Of a DNA stretch of 64,000 bases, positions 1-7,979 are shown piece after piece. How positions within the stretch are numbered: position 1 is the stretch's first letter; each line of letters begins with the position of its first letter. The stretch comes from Cryptoclostridium sp964637365 (GTDB lineage: Bacteria > Bacillota > Dehalobacteriia > UBA7702). The notes under the pieces were generated by a model, which did not search any database, was not told the origin of the DNA, and worked only from the letters and a program-made list of their open reading frames with translations. A program made the translations under genes and the position numbers. The DNA lies in the NCBI GenBank assembly GCA_964637365.1, contig CAZWWH010000001.1, forward strand, positions 1 to 64,000, in the 5' to 3' direction.

Positions 1-79
1 GCGATTCACAGACAACAAGCCCTTTTAGTTGCTTGAACAATTTTGCTTTTTTATTGTCTAACTTTTGGGGGGCACTTCA
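1..79. mobile_element. Probable terminal end of an IS3-family insertion sequence (runs off the window)
   Basis: Positions 55-79 read TGTCTAACTTTTGGGG followed by GGCACTTCA. This resembles the terminal inverted repeats of IS3-family (IS150-like) elements, which end in TG...CA with an AAAAGTTAGACA core on the other strand. The end sits 20 bp from the trxB stop codon. Bases 1-54 would be inside the element, but they are too short to show transposase sequence. The call rests on the terminus pattern alone. Confidence 0.45.
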
Positions 80-98
80 AAAGTAGAGGTTGTTTCTT

Positions 99-1028
99 TT
101 AATTATTTTTTGCCTGAAAATCTTTTAGGATAGAGTGAGTTACCTGGGCCCCTTCCCCCACAGCGGTGGCGATCTGGAAAAAATCCTTACTGAGGGCGTC
201 TCCTGCACCATAAAAGCCTTCCCGGGAAGCTCGTAGTTCAGGATCCACCAGTAAAAAGCCGTGATTATCTAAATCAAGAAATTCTTTGCAGAACTCCGTA
301 TGGGGAGAATGTCCCACAAAAATAAATACACCATCGGCTTTCAAATCCCGTTCCACGCCGTTTTGGTTGACAATAACGCCCTCCACGACATTGGTACCGT
401 AAATTGATGAAACTTCCGCTTCAAGAATAAATTCAACTTTTTCATCAGCTTTGGCCTGATCCACTAGAACCTGTTGGGCACGGAACTCATTGCGTCGATG
501 CACCAAATAAATCTTTTTTACAAAGCGGCTCAAAAAGTTAAGCTCCTGTAAAGCTGTATTGCCACCGCCGATAATGACCACGGTTTTATCGCGAAATAGA
601 GGGCCGTCACAGGTACCGCAATAGGAGACTCCGCGACCATAGAATTCCTCTTCACCGGTGGCTCCCAAAGGACGGGGCCCGGCACCGGTGGCAATGACCA
701 CGGAACGTCCACGGTAAACCACATCGCCACTATGGACGATTTTTCCTTCTTCATCTTCCGAAAGAGCAGTCACTGTTGCCGTCACGACCTCCGTACCATA
801 ACGCTGAGCCTGAGCCAAAAAGAGCTGCATCAGTTCCCAGCCTCCGATACCTTCGGGAAAACCCGGATAATTTTCAATGAGATGAGTATTGGCAGCTTGT
901 CCTCCTACCATAGCCCGCTCTAAGACCAAGGTTTTGAGTCCCGCACGACCGCCGTACATGGCGGCGGTTAGCCCCGCAGGACCACCGCCAACAATAATCA
1001 TATCATAGAACTGTTTGGTATTTGCCAT
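99..1028 (-). CDS. trxB: Thioredoxin-disulfide reductase
   Basis: This is an FAD- and NADPH-dependent flavoprotein of 309 aa, the usual length for low-molecular-weight bacterial TrxB, which reduces thioredoxin in the cytosol. The sequence shows an N-terminal FAD-binding GGGPAG near residue 15, the redox-active pair in SYCGTCDG near residue 135, a second dinucleotide site VVIIGGGNTA just after it, and the C-terminal FAD motif GFYGAGDAL. An ATG at 1028 is preferred because AAGGCGG lies 8 nt upstream; an in-frame GTG at 1037 abuts that site. The catalytic motif CGTC differs slightly from the common CATC. The gene stands alone, with a probable IS end just downstream. Confidence 0.95.
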   Translation of the reverse strand: MANTKQFYDMIIVGGGPAGLTAAMYGGRAGLKTLVLERAMVGGQAANTHLIENYPGFPEGIGGWELMQLFLAQAQRYGTEVVTATVTALSEDEEGKIVHSGDVVYRGRSVVIATGAGPRPLGATGEEEFYGRGVSYCGTCDGPLFRDKTVVIIGGGNTALQELNFLSRFVKKIYLVHRRNEFRAQQVLVDQAKADEKVEFILEAEVSSIYGTNVVEGVIVNQNGVERDLKADGVFIFVGHSPHTEFCKEFLDLDNHGFLLVDPELRASREGFYGAGDALSKDFFQIATAVGEGAQVTHSILKDFQAKNN

Positions 1029-1092
1029 ATCAGTCACCGCCTTAAGGATGTTTCTATTCCAATTTTAACATAGTTGTTTCTATTTTTCACTA

Positions 1093-2295
1093 TTAAAAAA
1101 ATTCTTCAGGATTTTGACATTCGCCGTTGACCAATACCTCCAAATGCAAATGGTCTCCGGTGGCGTTACCAGTGCTTCCACACAATCCCAAAATGTCGCC
1201 GAAGGCCACGGTGTCACCGACTGCCACGGAAATTTCCGAGAGGTGGGCATAACGGGTAGACATTCCGTTTTCATGCTCCAAGGTCACCATATTACCATAA
1301 GCGCCGCTCCACTCAGCTCCTGTCACAGTGCCGGAAGCTACAGAGCGCACCGGTGTTCCGGCAGGTGCTGCGATATCCAACCCTGTGTGGCGGTGGCTCC
1401 AATAAGAACCGGAGGAACCAAACCGGGCGGTAATTTTACCGGCAATGGGAATCTCGGACTGCCCCAATAGGATTTTTCCACTAACATCAGAAAAAGCGGG
1501 ACCAGTTCCCTGGGCTACAATACGGTTTTCCGCAGGCTCCACCACTTTGGAGGATACTACGCTTTCCTGCCAGTTACCCTCCTTGTCCTGAACGGCATGA
1601 ATGGTCTGTTCCTCCACGCCATTTTTACCGGGAGCAAGCTCCTTGCTGGTTCCGTAGGACATAGTTTCATCTTCCACATATTCGGTTTCCGCCTCAATCT
1701 CCAATGTTTTAGTATATTCATAGACCACTTCCCAGTTGAGCTTTGGATCTTCGCCACTAGTCAAGGTGTCGACTGCATCATGCTCCTCCACAACCACACC
1801 CGCATCTATGGTCTTTTCTTCAATCGTTACCTCCTGCTGGAAGCCTTCGGAAAGGATCTCCGCGTCATCAGCAGGGACTTCTTCATCTTTGCGTGCTTCT
1901 CCCAATACCTCGGTAGCAATGGTTTCGTCTTTGACGGCGACGGCGTCTTCTCCGTCAATCACAATCACTGCCGCTTCCATTTCAAATTCAGTGGCCCCCA
2001 TCAGAGCCTTTTGCCCTTGTTCAGCATCGGAGAATTCCATGTCGCTGTTTCGAAAACAACGCTCCAACGAGATTTCCTCTTTAAAGTCAACGGACTTACC
2101 ATAGGTTTTTTTACCCTGTTCAAGACATTGTTCTAATATCATTTTGCCCTCTTTTTCACTTTTTATGTATAGCAGAGGTTCGCCTTCTACTGTCACGGCA
2201 TAAACCGTTTGGTAGTTTAGGCATAGCACTGCTGTTATCATGAAAAACAGCAACAACAAACAGATAGCGATGGTACGTCTTCGAATGAAAATCAC
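1093..2295 (-). CDS. Membrane-anchored M23 peptidase with G5 domain
   Basis: A 400-aa exported cell-wall enzyme with one N-terminal membrane segment (about residues 8-28). A middle region (about 30-185) lacks a family I recognise. A G5-like stretch (about 188-265) carries the repeated EVVYEYTKTLEI and EEQTIHAVQDKEG style. The LytM/M23 zinc endopeptidase domain is C-terminal (about 285-400) with HTGLDIA and HLHLE metal ligands. Family members cut peptide cross-links of peptidoglycan. The start is GTG, with GGGAG 6 nt upstream. The architecture resembles clostridial sporulation or growth hydrolases, but the sequence does not say which. It is monocistronic. Confidence 0.88.
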   Translation of the reverse strand: MIFIRRRTIAICLLLLFFMITAVLCLNYQTVYAVTVEGEPLLYIKSEKEGKMILEQCLEQGKKTYGKSVDFKEEISLERCFRNSDMEFSDAEQGQKALMGATEFEMEAAVIVIDGEDAVAVKDETIATEVLGEARKDEEVPADDAEILSEGFQQEVTIEEKTIDAGVVVEEHDAVDTLTSGEDPKLNWEVVYEYTKTLEIEAETEYVEDETMSYGTSKELAPGKNGVEEQTIHAVQDKEGNWQESVVSSKVVEPAENRIVAQGTGPAFSDVSGKILLGQSEIPIAGKITARFGSSGSYWSHRHTGLDIAAPAGTPVRSVASGTVTGAEWSGAYGNMVTLEHENGMSTRYAHLSEISVAVGDTVAFGDILGLCGSTGNATGDHLHLEVLVNGECQNPEEFF

Positions 2296-2323
2296 GAGGC
2301 ACTCCCTTTCTTACTTTTTCTTC

Positions 2324-2353
2324 AATATACCATCGCTGAAAAATAAAATGCAA
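2324..2353 (-). promoter_or_regulatory. Sigma-A-type promoter of the M23 peptidase gene
   Basis: On the minus strand, TTGCAT and TATATT are separated by 18 bp and lie 29 nt before the GTG start. Confidence 0.5.
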
Positions 2354-2624
2354 TGAAAATCGTACCTTTCATTTCGACAATCCGACATAACCCGCTATCA
2401 TCAAAATGCCAGCTCAAAATAAATTCAGCCGTTCCCGCCCACCCGAGGACTTTGACGACAGAAAATATTATAGGGTTAAGCAGGGGAAATGATCCAAACA
2501 AACCATACATTTTTTCGACTGATTTTGGACATACCGTATAATTTTCGTCCCAACCTATAAAAAGTAGTGCGGCTGCCCCATGATCTCAAATTTTTGATGA
2601 TGATGTCGGGTGTTGGCAAAAGAA
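2354..2624. other. Non-coding gap between M23 peptidase and ybaK-like gene
   Basis: About 270 bp. Short frames of about 60 codons overlap here on both strands, but none has a Shine-Dalgarno site or recognisable product. I see nothing else supportable. Confidence 0.5.
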
Positions 2625-2644
2625 AAAGCCGCGAGAGCAGCTTT
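2625..2644 (-). terminator. Weak intrinsic terminator of the YbaK-like gene
   Basis: An imperfect hairpin (AAAGC-GC / GC-GCTTT, loop GAGA) is followed on the minus strand by TTTCTTTT. It lies 18 bp past the stop codon at 2662. Confidence 0.5.
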
Positions 2645-2661
2645 AGATTCTGAATCATCCA

Positions 2662-3126
2662 TTAACTTTTACAAACATCAACCCATGCTTCGGCTCTGGA
2701 ATACTCCATCAGTTCATCACAAGTTAATTTTACCGCAGAATTAGGAGACCCTGCCGCCGGATAAATCATATCAAACCGTTTCATAGACTCATCCAAATAG
2801 ATTTTTACGCCATCTTTTACGGCAAAGGGACAAACACCACCTACGGGATGGCCGGTAAGGGATTCCACGACATCGAGAGAAAGCATTTTAGCTTTTACAC
2901 CGAAATAGGTCTTAAACTTCTTATTATCAATCTTCATGTCGCCAGCGGTAACTACCAAAATACAACCATCCTCCATGGCAAAGGAAAGAGTTTTGGCGAT
3001 ACGTGCAGGCTCCGTTCCCACAGCCTCCGCAGCCAGTTCTACGGTGGCGCTGGAGGCTTCAAACTCCATTACTTTTTTATCTGCACCCCATTGGGATAAA
3101 TACGCTTTTACATTTTCTACTGACAT
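2662..3126 (-). CDS. YbaK/EbsC-family aminoacyl-tRNA deacylase
   Basis: A 154-aa protein of the YbaK/ProX editing-domain family, which hydrolyses mischarged tRNA such as Cys-tRNA(Pro). Family features visible are an early EA-like segment, the IAKTLSFAME and DGCILVVTAGDMKID block with its conserved lysines, and HPVGGVCPFAVKDGVKIYLD, the characteristic GGVxPF-type loop. The ATG at 3126 has AAGGAGG 7 nt upstream; an upstream GTG at 3132 is too close to that site. The tRNA specificity cannot be told from the sequence. Confidence 0.88.
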   Translation of the reverse strand: MSVENVKAYLSQWGADKKVMEFEASSATVELAAEAVGTEPARIAKTLSFAMEDGCILVVTAGDMKIDNKKFKTYFGVKAKMLSLDVVESLTGHPVGGVCPFAVKDGVKIYLDESMKRFDMIYPAAGSPNSAVKLTCDELMEYSRAEAWVDVCKS

Positions 3127-3220
3127 TTTCACTCCTCCTTGTTAATATTCCATATTCTACCTTATTTTCCCGAGAAAAACAACCTCTCCATTTCACACAC
3201 TCACAGCTCGGACCAGAACG

Positions 3221-4549
3221 TCATCCCCCCTTACGATTCAGATAATGGTAAAACAATAGACATATGAGACACGATAAAATAGAACCACAGGGCGCGGCTA
3301 AGCCCATGGGAAACAGAGATGTGGCAAAAAACTTTGAGGCGAAATAAGTCCCGGGAATTCTCACCAACAGAATGGAGAGAAAATTATGAAGAAAGGAAAT
3401 ACCAGAGTGACCGCAGCCACAATAGTATCCGCTGAAACAAAAATGAATTCCCGCAAAAATACAATCTATGGCATATGCGCTTAAATACTGGCATCCATAG
3501 GTAATAACCGCAGAATCCTTTGAGAATAGCCCCAACAAGGTCTCGGGAAAAAACCAGCAATAAGCAAATACTGCGATACCGTAAATTATACAAAAGCGAA
3601 GGCCATGAAATAGTGTTTTTTTTGCTCGGTTTACCTTACCCGCACCAATATTTTGGGCGGCAATGGCTGAAATCGACGATAGCATAGAAGAAGGAACTAA
3701 GAACAAAAAGCTGATGACCTTTTCCACAATCCCTACACCCGCAACAATCTCTACACCGCGACTGTTAGCAATCATAGTTATAAACAAGAAGGCCACCTGA
3801 ATGAATCCATCCTGCAAAGCTATGGGAATACCCGCAATAGAAATTTCCCGCAATAATGCAGATTTAGGATAAAAACATTTTTTCCGAAAGGTCAGTCCAA
3901 GAGGACGATGTTTCAGCCAAAATAAGGCGCATACGGTGCTGAAGGCTTGGGCCAAAATAGTACCCCAGGCGGCTCCAAGAGCCCCCATATGAAAACCGGC
4001 GACGAGCAGGAAGTCTAAAATAATGTTTACTCCACAGGCAATGGCCACAAATATCATAGGAGTTTTAGAGTCGCCGGTTCCCCGAAAAATGGCGCTAATG
4101 ACATTATAAGCCACCACAAAAGGAATTCCGGCAAAACACACTGTGAGGTATTGAATCGTTTCCGTTACGGACTCTGGAGGCGTCATCATCAACAATGTGA
4201 TGGGGCTGGTGTAAAATAATAAAACCCCCGTACTTATCAAAGCAAAAATAACAAAAAAAATCACCGTATTGCCGATGGTCTGGGCTGCTCGCTCGGAATC
4301 TCCTTGACCAATGGCAAATCCAATTCGTACCGTGGCCCCCATGGATAATCCCACGATCATGACAGTCATCATATGCAACACCTGGCTGCCGACAGAAACC
4401 GCTGCCACAGTGGCGGTGCCATGATACATTCCAACGACCAAAAGATCCACTAAGCTGTAGAGCGTCTGCATAAAATAAGACAAAAAATACGGTAAAGAAA
4501 AGTAAATCAGTCTCCGAAACACATTTCCCGTAGTAAGATCATAGGTCAT
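3221..4549 (-). CDS. MATE-family multidrug/sodium antiporter
   Basis: A 442-aa inner-membrane protein with about 12 hydrophobic segments in two related halves. The N-terminal TTGNVFRRLIYFSLPYFLSYFMQTLYSLVDLLVVG is broken here only by convention and matches the MatE opening motif (P...Q.LY...D). A second copy begins near residue 230 (REISIAGIPIALQDG). MATE proteins export cationic compounds using Na+ or H+ gradients; the substrate here is unknown. The start is placed at the ATG with GGCGGTGA 7 nt upstream; an in-frame TTG lies two codons earlier. No clear operon partner. Confidence 0.9.
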   Translation of the reverse strand: MTYDLTTGNVFRRLIYFSLPYFLSYFMQTLYSLVDLLVVGMYHGTATVAAVSVGSQVLHMMTVMIVGLSMGATVRIGFAIGQGDSERAAQTIGNTVIFFVIFALISTGVLLFYTSPITLLMMTPPESVTETIQYLTVCFAGIPFVVAYNVISAIFRGTGDSKTPMIFVAIACGVNIILDFLLVAGFHMGALGAAWGTILAQAFSTVCALFWLKHRPLGLTFRKKCFYPKSALLREISIAGIPIALQDGFIQVAFLFITMIANSRGVEIVAGVGIVEKVISFLFLVPSSMLSSISAIAAQNIGAGKVNRAKKTLFHGLRFCIIYGIAVFAYCWFFPETLLGLFSKDSAVITYGCQYLSAYAIDCIFAGIHFCFSGYYCGCGHSGISFLHNFLSILLVRIPGTYFASKFFATSLFPMGLAAPCGSILSCLICLLFYHYLNRKGG

Positions 4550-4956
4550 ACCCAAGTCACCGCCAAGAACAAAATAAAAAGAGCAAAATTTCAGTCCGCT
4601 GAAATCTTACCCCACTTAAATTATAAAATAATAATAATTCCTCTAATAATTAATGTTAATATAGCATTGATGATTCAAATTGTCAAGATTCATACTGCTT
4701 TGTGAAAATGTATTTTGAAAAGAACATGACAAACCAGTTCTAATTTTAGTAAGCCACCGACATAACCTGTGTTTTTTTCTCTAGCTGCATTTCTCTTTTA
4801 ATATCAGATAAAGAGCCTGAATTTATAGAATTTTTCTCAGATAGATATTCTGATAGATATTCTGAAAAAATTGATTTGATTACCAACTTCAAATTAAAAT
4901 ATTGATTATTCATACTACCGTATTACATAAAAATATATTTTACGGAGGTAATGAAA
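4550..4956. other. AT-rich gap before the Spo0A-C-like gene, with a 12-bp tandem repeat
   Basis: About 400 bp without a gene. It includes a small hairpin (TTTCAG/CTGAAA) near 4590 and a perfect tandem duplication of GATAGATATTCT at 4840-4863. CATACTA near 4912 resembles a sporulation-type -10, but I find no matching -35. Confidence 0.4.
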
Positions 4957-5277
4957 ATGAATTCTATTGAATCAGTATTGCAAAAATTAGGTGGTAGCAA
5001 ATGTAGTTTAGGATATTATTTTACCAAGACAGTGATGGAACTATTGCTTAAAGAGGAAGAAGGGTTCCTAAATTTATACCATCGAGTCTATCCGAAGGTT
5101 ACCGAGATATATCACGTCAAGACGCATTCCGTGGAGCGCAACATTCGCACCTTTATAAAAGAATGTTATCTGAGAGGAAACCGTTCGTTTCTCAACGAGA
5201 TAGCGCGCTGTGAGGTGGATCACATGCCAAGTGTAAAAGAATTTCTGGATATGTTGTTCAACTATTTAAAAAAATAA
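4957..5277 (+). CDS. Stand-alone Spo0A C-terminal DNA-binding domain protein
   Basis: A 106-aa protein that aligns by eye over its whole length with the effector domain of the full Spo0A at 53415-54176. Shared positions include L.KLG near the start, GYYFTKTVMELL against GYQYLRDAIVFV, LYHRVYPKVTEIYHVKTHSVERNIRTFI against LYPMIAKKYNTTASRVERAIRHGI, then RG, and a final EFLDMLFNYL against EFIAMIADKL. The recognition-helix VER..IR residues are kept. There is no receiver domain and no aspartate to phosphorylate. The second of two close ATGs is chosen because GGAGG lies 8 nt upstream. Binding to 0A boxes is an inference. Confidence 0.75.
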   Translation: MNSIESVLQKLGGSKCSLGYYFTKTVMELLLKEEEGFLNLYHRVYPKVTEIYHVKTHSVERNIRTFIKECYLRGNRSFLNEIARCEVDHMPSVKEFLDMLFNYLKK

Positions 5278-5572
5278 TCTTTGCACACCTGAATTTTCAG
5301 AGAAATTCCATTTCCCAATAAGCAACAGAGGATGCGATACCTCTATAAATCATGAAGAGCAGTTTTCTCGAAGCAGTATATAATGCGAAATTCGGCTTTG
5401 ATTTCTAAAATCATTAAATCATAAAAACCAGTATTCCCATGCGAATCAAGAAAATTCCTATTCCGGCCTTGCCTTATTGAAACATAATTTATATCCATTG
5501 GCTCTTGTGTGCCTACTAAAAAACATAATCACACCCCAAATCCACTGCCCTTCCGTTGCCAAGCACTATCAA
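5278..5572. other. Non-coding gap between Spo0A-C-like gene and tRNA operon
   Basis: About 295 bp, AT-rich. I see no gene, RNA or clear repeat. Confidence 0.5.
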
Positions 5573-5614
5573 AAACCACCGTTTGTAAGCAAAATGCCTG
5601 TTAAACGGTGGTTT
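5573..5614 (-). terminator. Intrinsic terminator of the tRNA Lys-Glu-Gly operon
   Basis: Perfect 12-bp arms AAACCACCGTTT / AAACGGTGGTTT with an 18-nt loop. On the minus strand it is followed by a T run. It sits 7 bp beyond the CCA end of tRNA-Gly. Confidence 0.85.
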
Positions 5615-5620
5615 CATTTA

Positions 5621-5694
5621 TGGAGCGGGTGAAGGGAATCGAACCCTCGTGTACGGCTTGGGAAGCCGTCGCTCTACCATTGAGCTACACCCGC
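5621..5694 (-). tRNA. tRNA-Gly(CCC)
   Basis: Full cloverleaf: acceptor GCGGGTG/CACCCGC, anticodon stem ACGGC/GCCGT, loop TTCCCAA giving anticodon CCC, T loop TTCGATT, and encoded CCA. It is the last gene of a three-tRNA operon. Glycine tRNAs with CCC are less common than GCC or TCC, and the reading depends on the 5-bp anticodon stem chosen. Confidence 0.92.
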
Positions 5695-5736
5695 ATATAT
5701 TTTAAGACCACCTTTGCAGATGGTCTTAGTATCTAG

Positions 5737-5813
5737 TGGTGACGCGTAGGGGATTCGAACCCCTGAATGCCAGCGTGAAAGGCTGGTGAGTTAAGCCGCT
5801 TCTCCAACGCGCC
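5737..5813 (-). tRNA. tRNA-Glu(TTC)
   Basis: Cloverleaf with acceptor GGCGCGT/ACGCGTC, anticodon stem CCAGC/GCTGG with loop CTTTCAC giving TTC, T loop TTCGAAT, and encoded CCA. A 7-bp inverted repeat, AAGACCA/TGGTCTT (5703-5728), lies between it and tRNA-Gly, perhaps a processing site. Confidence 0.95.
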
Positions 5814-5817
5814 AATT

Positions 5818-5893
5818 TGGTGAGCCATCGGCGATTCGAACGCCGGACACCCTGATTAAAAGTCAGGTGCTCTGCCTGCTGAGCTAATGGCTC
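5818..5893 (-). tRNA. tRNA-Lys(TTT)
   Basis: Cloverleaf with acceptor GAGCCAT/ATGGCTC, anticodon stem CCTGA/TCAGG with loop CTTTTAA giving TTT, and encoded CCA. It is the first gene of the operon, 4 bp from tRNA-Glu. Confidence 0.96.
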
Positions 5894-5906
5894 GTCACAA
5901 GATAGT

Positions 5907-5935
5907 ATTATAGAGTATCTTGCTTATTTTGTCAA
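5907..5935 (-). promoter_or_regulatory. Consensus sigma-A promoter of the tRNA-Lys operon
   Basis: On the minus strand TTGACA-N17-TATAAT is an exact match to the consensus; the expected transcript start is just before tRNA-Lys. Confidence 0.85.
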
Positions 5936-5981
5936 CACTTTTTTAAAAAGTTTTTCGAAAAAATGTTATTTTCTGGATTTT

Positions 5982-7262
5982 TTAAAATTCGTCACGAACA
6001 ATGGTCTGTTTACGGTCAGGTCCTACGGCGATAATCGACACCTTTGCGTCAGTCAATTCTTCAATACGGGCAATGTAATCCTTGGCTGCCTGGGGTAATT
6101 CACCAAAACTGCGGCAGGCAGAAGTATCGCACATCCAGCCGGGCATGGTTTCATAGATAGGCGTACATTTTTCAATCTGATTAAGGGCCGCTGGAAACTC
6201 TTTCAAAACCTCGTCCCCGCATTGATAGGCCACGCAAAGCTTAATTTCCTTTAATTCATCCAAAACGTCAAGTTTTGTCAAAGCAATATCAGTAATACCA
6301 TTGACGCGAACGCTGTAACGAACCACCACAGCGTCAAGCCAACCACAACGACGGGGACGCCCCGTCGTTGTACCGAATTCGTGACCTTTCTGACGCAGAG
6401 TTTCACCCATCTCATCCTCTAATTCCGTGGGGAAAGGACCATTGCCCACACGGGTCGTATAGGATTTGGAAACGCCGATCACTTTGTCAATCCAAGTAGG
6501 CCCCACCCCGCTTCCGGTCAAAGCACCGCCGGCGATGGGATTAGATGAGGTAACAAAAGGATAAGTACCATGGTCAATATCAAGATGAGTGGCCTGGGCC
6601 CCTTCAAAAAGAACCTTTTTATCAGATTTCAACGCATCATAAAGAAGCACCGAGGTATCGGCAACAAAGGGACGGACTCTCTCCGCCAAAGCCATAAAAT
6701 CCTCAACAATCGTCTCCAGATCAAGGGGTTCCGTACCGTATACCTTTTCCAGCAAGGTGTTTTTCATAGTGAGAGCAATATTTAATTTTCTACGAAATTC
6801 CTTTTCATCCATTAAATCACAGACGCGAATCCCGATACGGTTCACTTTATCTACATAGGCAGGGCCAATACCCCGACCGGTGGTGCCGATTTTGCCGTCG
6901 GCTTTTGCCTGTTCTTCCAGCGCATCCAAAATTTTATGGTATGGCATAATCAAATGGGCACGATCGGAAATATAGAAATGCTCAAATGACACACCACGTG
7001 CTTTTAAATGATCGATTTCGTCAAGAATCACGGCCAAATCAATGACAACGCCATTGCCGATCAAATTGAGGCTGTTGGGATTCAAAATTCCCGAAGGAAT
7101 TAAATGGAGTTTATATTCTTCATCACCGTTAATCACTGTATGACCAGCGTTGTTACCGCCTTGTGAGCGAACGACTACCTCAGATTTTTCTGCGAGGAAG
7201 TCTGTGACTTTACCTTTACCTTCGTCGCCCCATTGGGCGCCAATCAAAATGATTGCGGACAT
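5982..7262 (-). CDS. purA: Adenylosuccinate synthase
   Basis: A 426-aa cytosolic enzyme that joins IMP and aspartate using GTP, the first committed step to AMP. The sequence opens with the diagnostic IGAQWGDEGKGK, followed by NAGHTVI, TTGRGIGPAY, FEGAQATHLDIDHGTYPFVTSS (GTP/IMP site), GRPRRCGWLD and the C-terminal KLDVLD base-recognition motif. Length matches the family. The ATG at 7262 is used since AAAGGCGG lies upstream of it; a longer frame starts 8 codons earlier without a site. Monocistronic behind its own consensus promoter. Confidence 0.97.
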   Translation of the reverse strand: MSAIILIGAQWGDEGKGKVTDFLAEKSEVVVRSQGGNNAGHTVINGDEEYKLHLIPSGILNPNSLNLIGNGVVIDLAVILDEIDHLKARGVSFEHFYISDRAHLIMPYHKILDALEEQAKADGKIGTTGRGIGPAYVDKVNRIGIRVCDLMDEKEFRRKLNIALTMKNTLLEKVYGTEPLDLETIVEDFMALAERVRPFVADTSVLLYDALKSDKKVLFEGAQATHLDIDHGTYPFVTSSNPIAGGALTGSGVGPTWIDKVIGVSKSYTTRVGNGPFPTELEDEMGETLRQKGHEFGTTTGRPRRCGWLDAVVVRYSVRVNGITDIALTKLDVLDELKEIKLCVAYQCGDEVLKEFPAALNQIEKCTPIYETMPGWMCDTSACRSFGELPQAAKDYIARIEELTDAKVSIIAVGPDRKQTIVRDEF

Positions 7263-7312
7263 ATTATTACCGCCTTTCCATATCATAAAAGGGATAAACC
7301 CATAACATAGAT

Positions 7313-7341
7313 ATTATACTGGATTGGAGGTTCTGTGTCAA
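7313..7341 (-). promoter_or_regulatory. Consensus sigma-A promoter of purA
   Basis: Minus strand TTGACA-N17-TATAAT, 51 nt before the purA start. The leader is too short for a purine riboswitch. Confidence 0.8.
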
Positions 7342-7408
7342 ATTTTAGCAATTTATCGGCAGTTTCAAAATAGCCAGTGATAGAATAATTTCAAACTTCT
7401 CCACAAAA

Positions 7409-7900
7409 TCAAAAAATATTTGAATTTTGACACAAGGCCATGGAAGCCTTAGCAGTGACGTGTTCAATATTGAATTCAATCATAGCGGTACGGGCTTGAC
7501 CTTTGGTCATTTCATCCAGCACTGCCTTTTCATCAGGATTATATCGAAGGCCCAAAAGGCGCAAGGACTCCAACCGTTCGCTATCATCTTCAATAACGCG
7601 CACATGACCAAAGGCAATAACACTGCGAAAATAGGTATTAAATTCGGCGGGATGCACCTCATCCTGGTCTATCACGCAGAAAGAGGCTTTATCACATTGG
7701 CGAATCGCATCAATTTTATGCCCTTCCTTGGCGCAATGGAAATAAATTTTATCACCACTTAAAACATAGCTCAAGGGCACAGTGTAGGGATATCCGTCAT
7801 CCCCCATGAGGCCCAGAATACCGGCAGTGCCTCGTTCCAGAATTGCACGCGCTTCCTCCTCTGTTAATTGTTGTTTTTTTCTTCTCATTGACCGAAACAT
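7409..7900 (-). CDS. Pyridoxamine 5'-phosphate oxidase-like (NimA-type) flavin-fold protein
   Basis: A 163-aa protein of the split-barrel FMN-binding superfamily. Visible features are LERGTAGILGLMGDDGYPYTVPLSYV (opening strands), IYFHCAKEGHKIDAIRQ (the histidine-containing flavin-binding segment typical of NimA-type proteins), and FRSVIAFGHVRVIED. The family includes 5-nitroimidazole reductases and uncharacterised flavoproteins, so substrate and any resistance role are unknown. The start is the ATG with AAGG 8 nt upstream. The serA terminator lies between it and serA, so it is probably transcribed separately. Confidence 0.82.
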   Translation of the reverse strand: MFRSMRRKKQQLTEEEARAILERGTAGILGLMGDDGYPYTVPLSYVLSGDKIYFHCAKEGHKIDAIRQCDKASFCVIDQDEVHPAEFNTYFRSVIAFGHVRVIEDDSERLESLRLLGLRYNPDEKAVLDEMTKGQARTAMIEFNIEHVTAKASMALCQNSNIF

Positions 7901-7919
7901 AACATCTACCTTTCTGTAA

Positions 7920-7950
7920 AAAACGGGATGGTCATCCCCATCCCGTTTTG
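7920..7950 (-). terminator. Intrinsic terminator of serA
   Basis: Arms AAAACGGGATGG / CCATCCCGTTTT with a 6-nt loop, 30 bp past the serA stop codon. Confidence 0.85.
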
Positions 7951-7979
7951 ATTCTTATGTTCTTTATCGGATCTTAAAA

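Noticed and set aside
1597..2136. Long plus-strand frame opposite the M23 peptidase gene
   Set aside because: It is the antisense of a clear protease gene, with no ribosome site or recognisable product.
7263..7408. Purine riboswitch before purA
   Set aside because: The promoter is only about 50 nt from the start codon, leaving no room for the aptamer.
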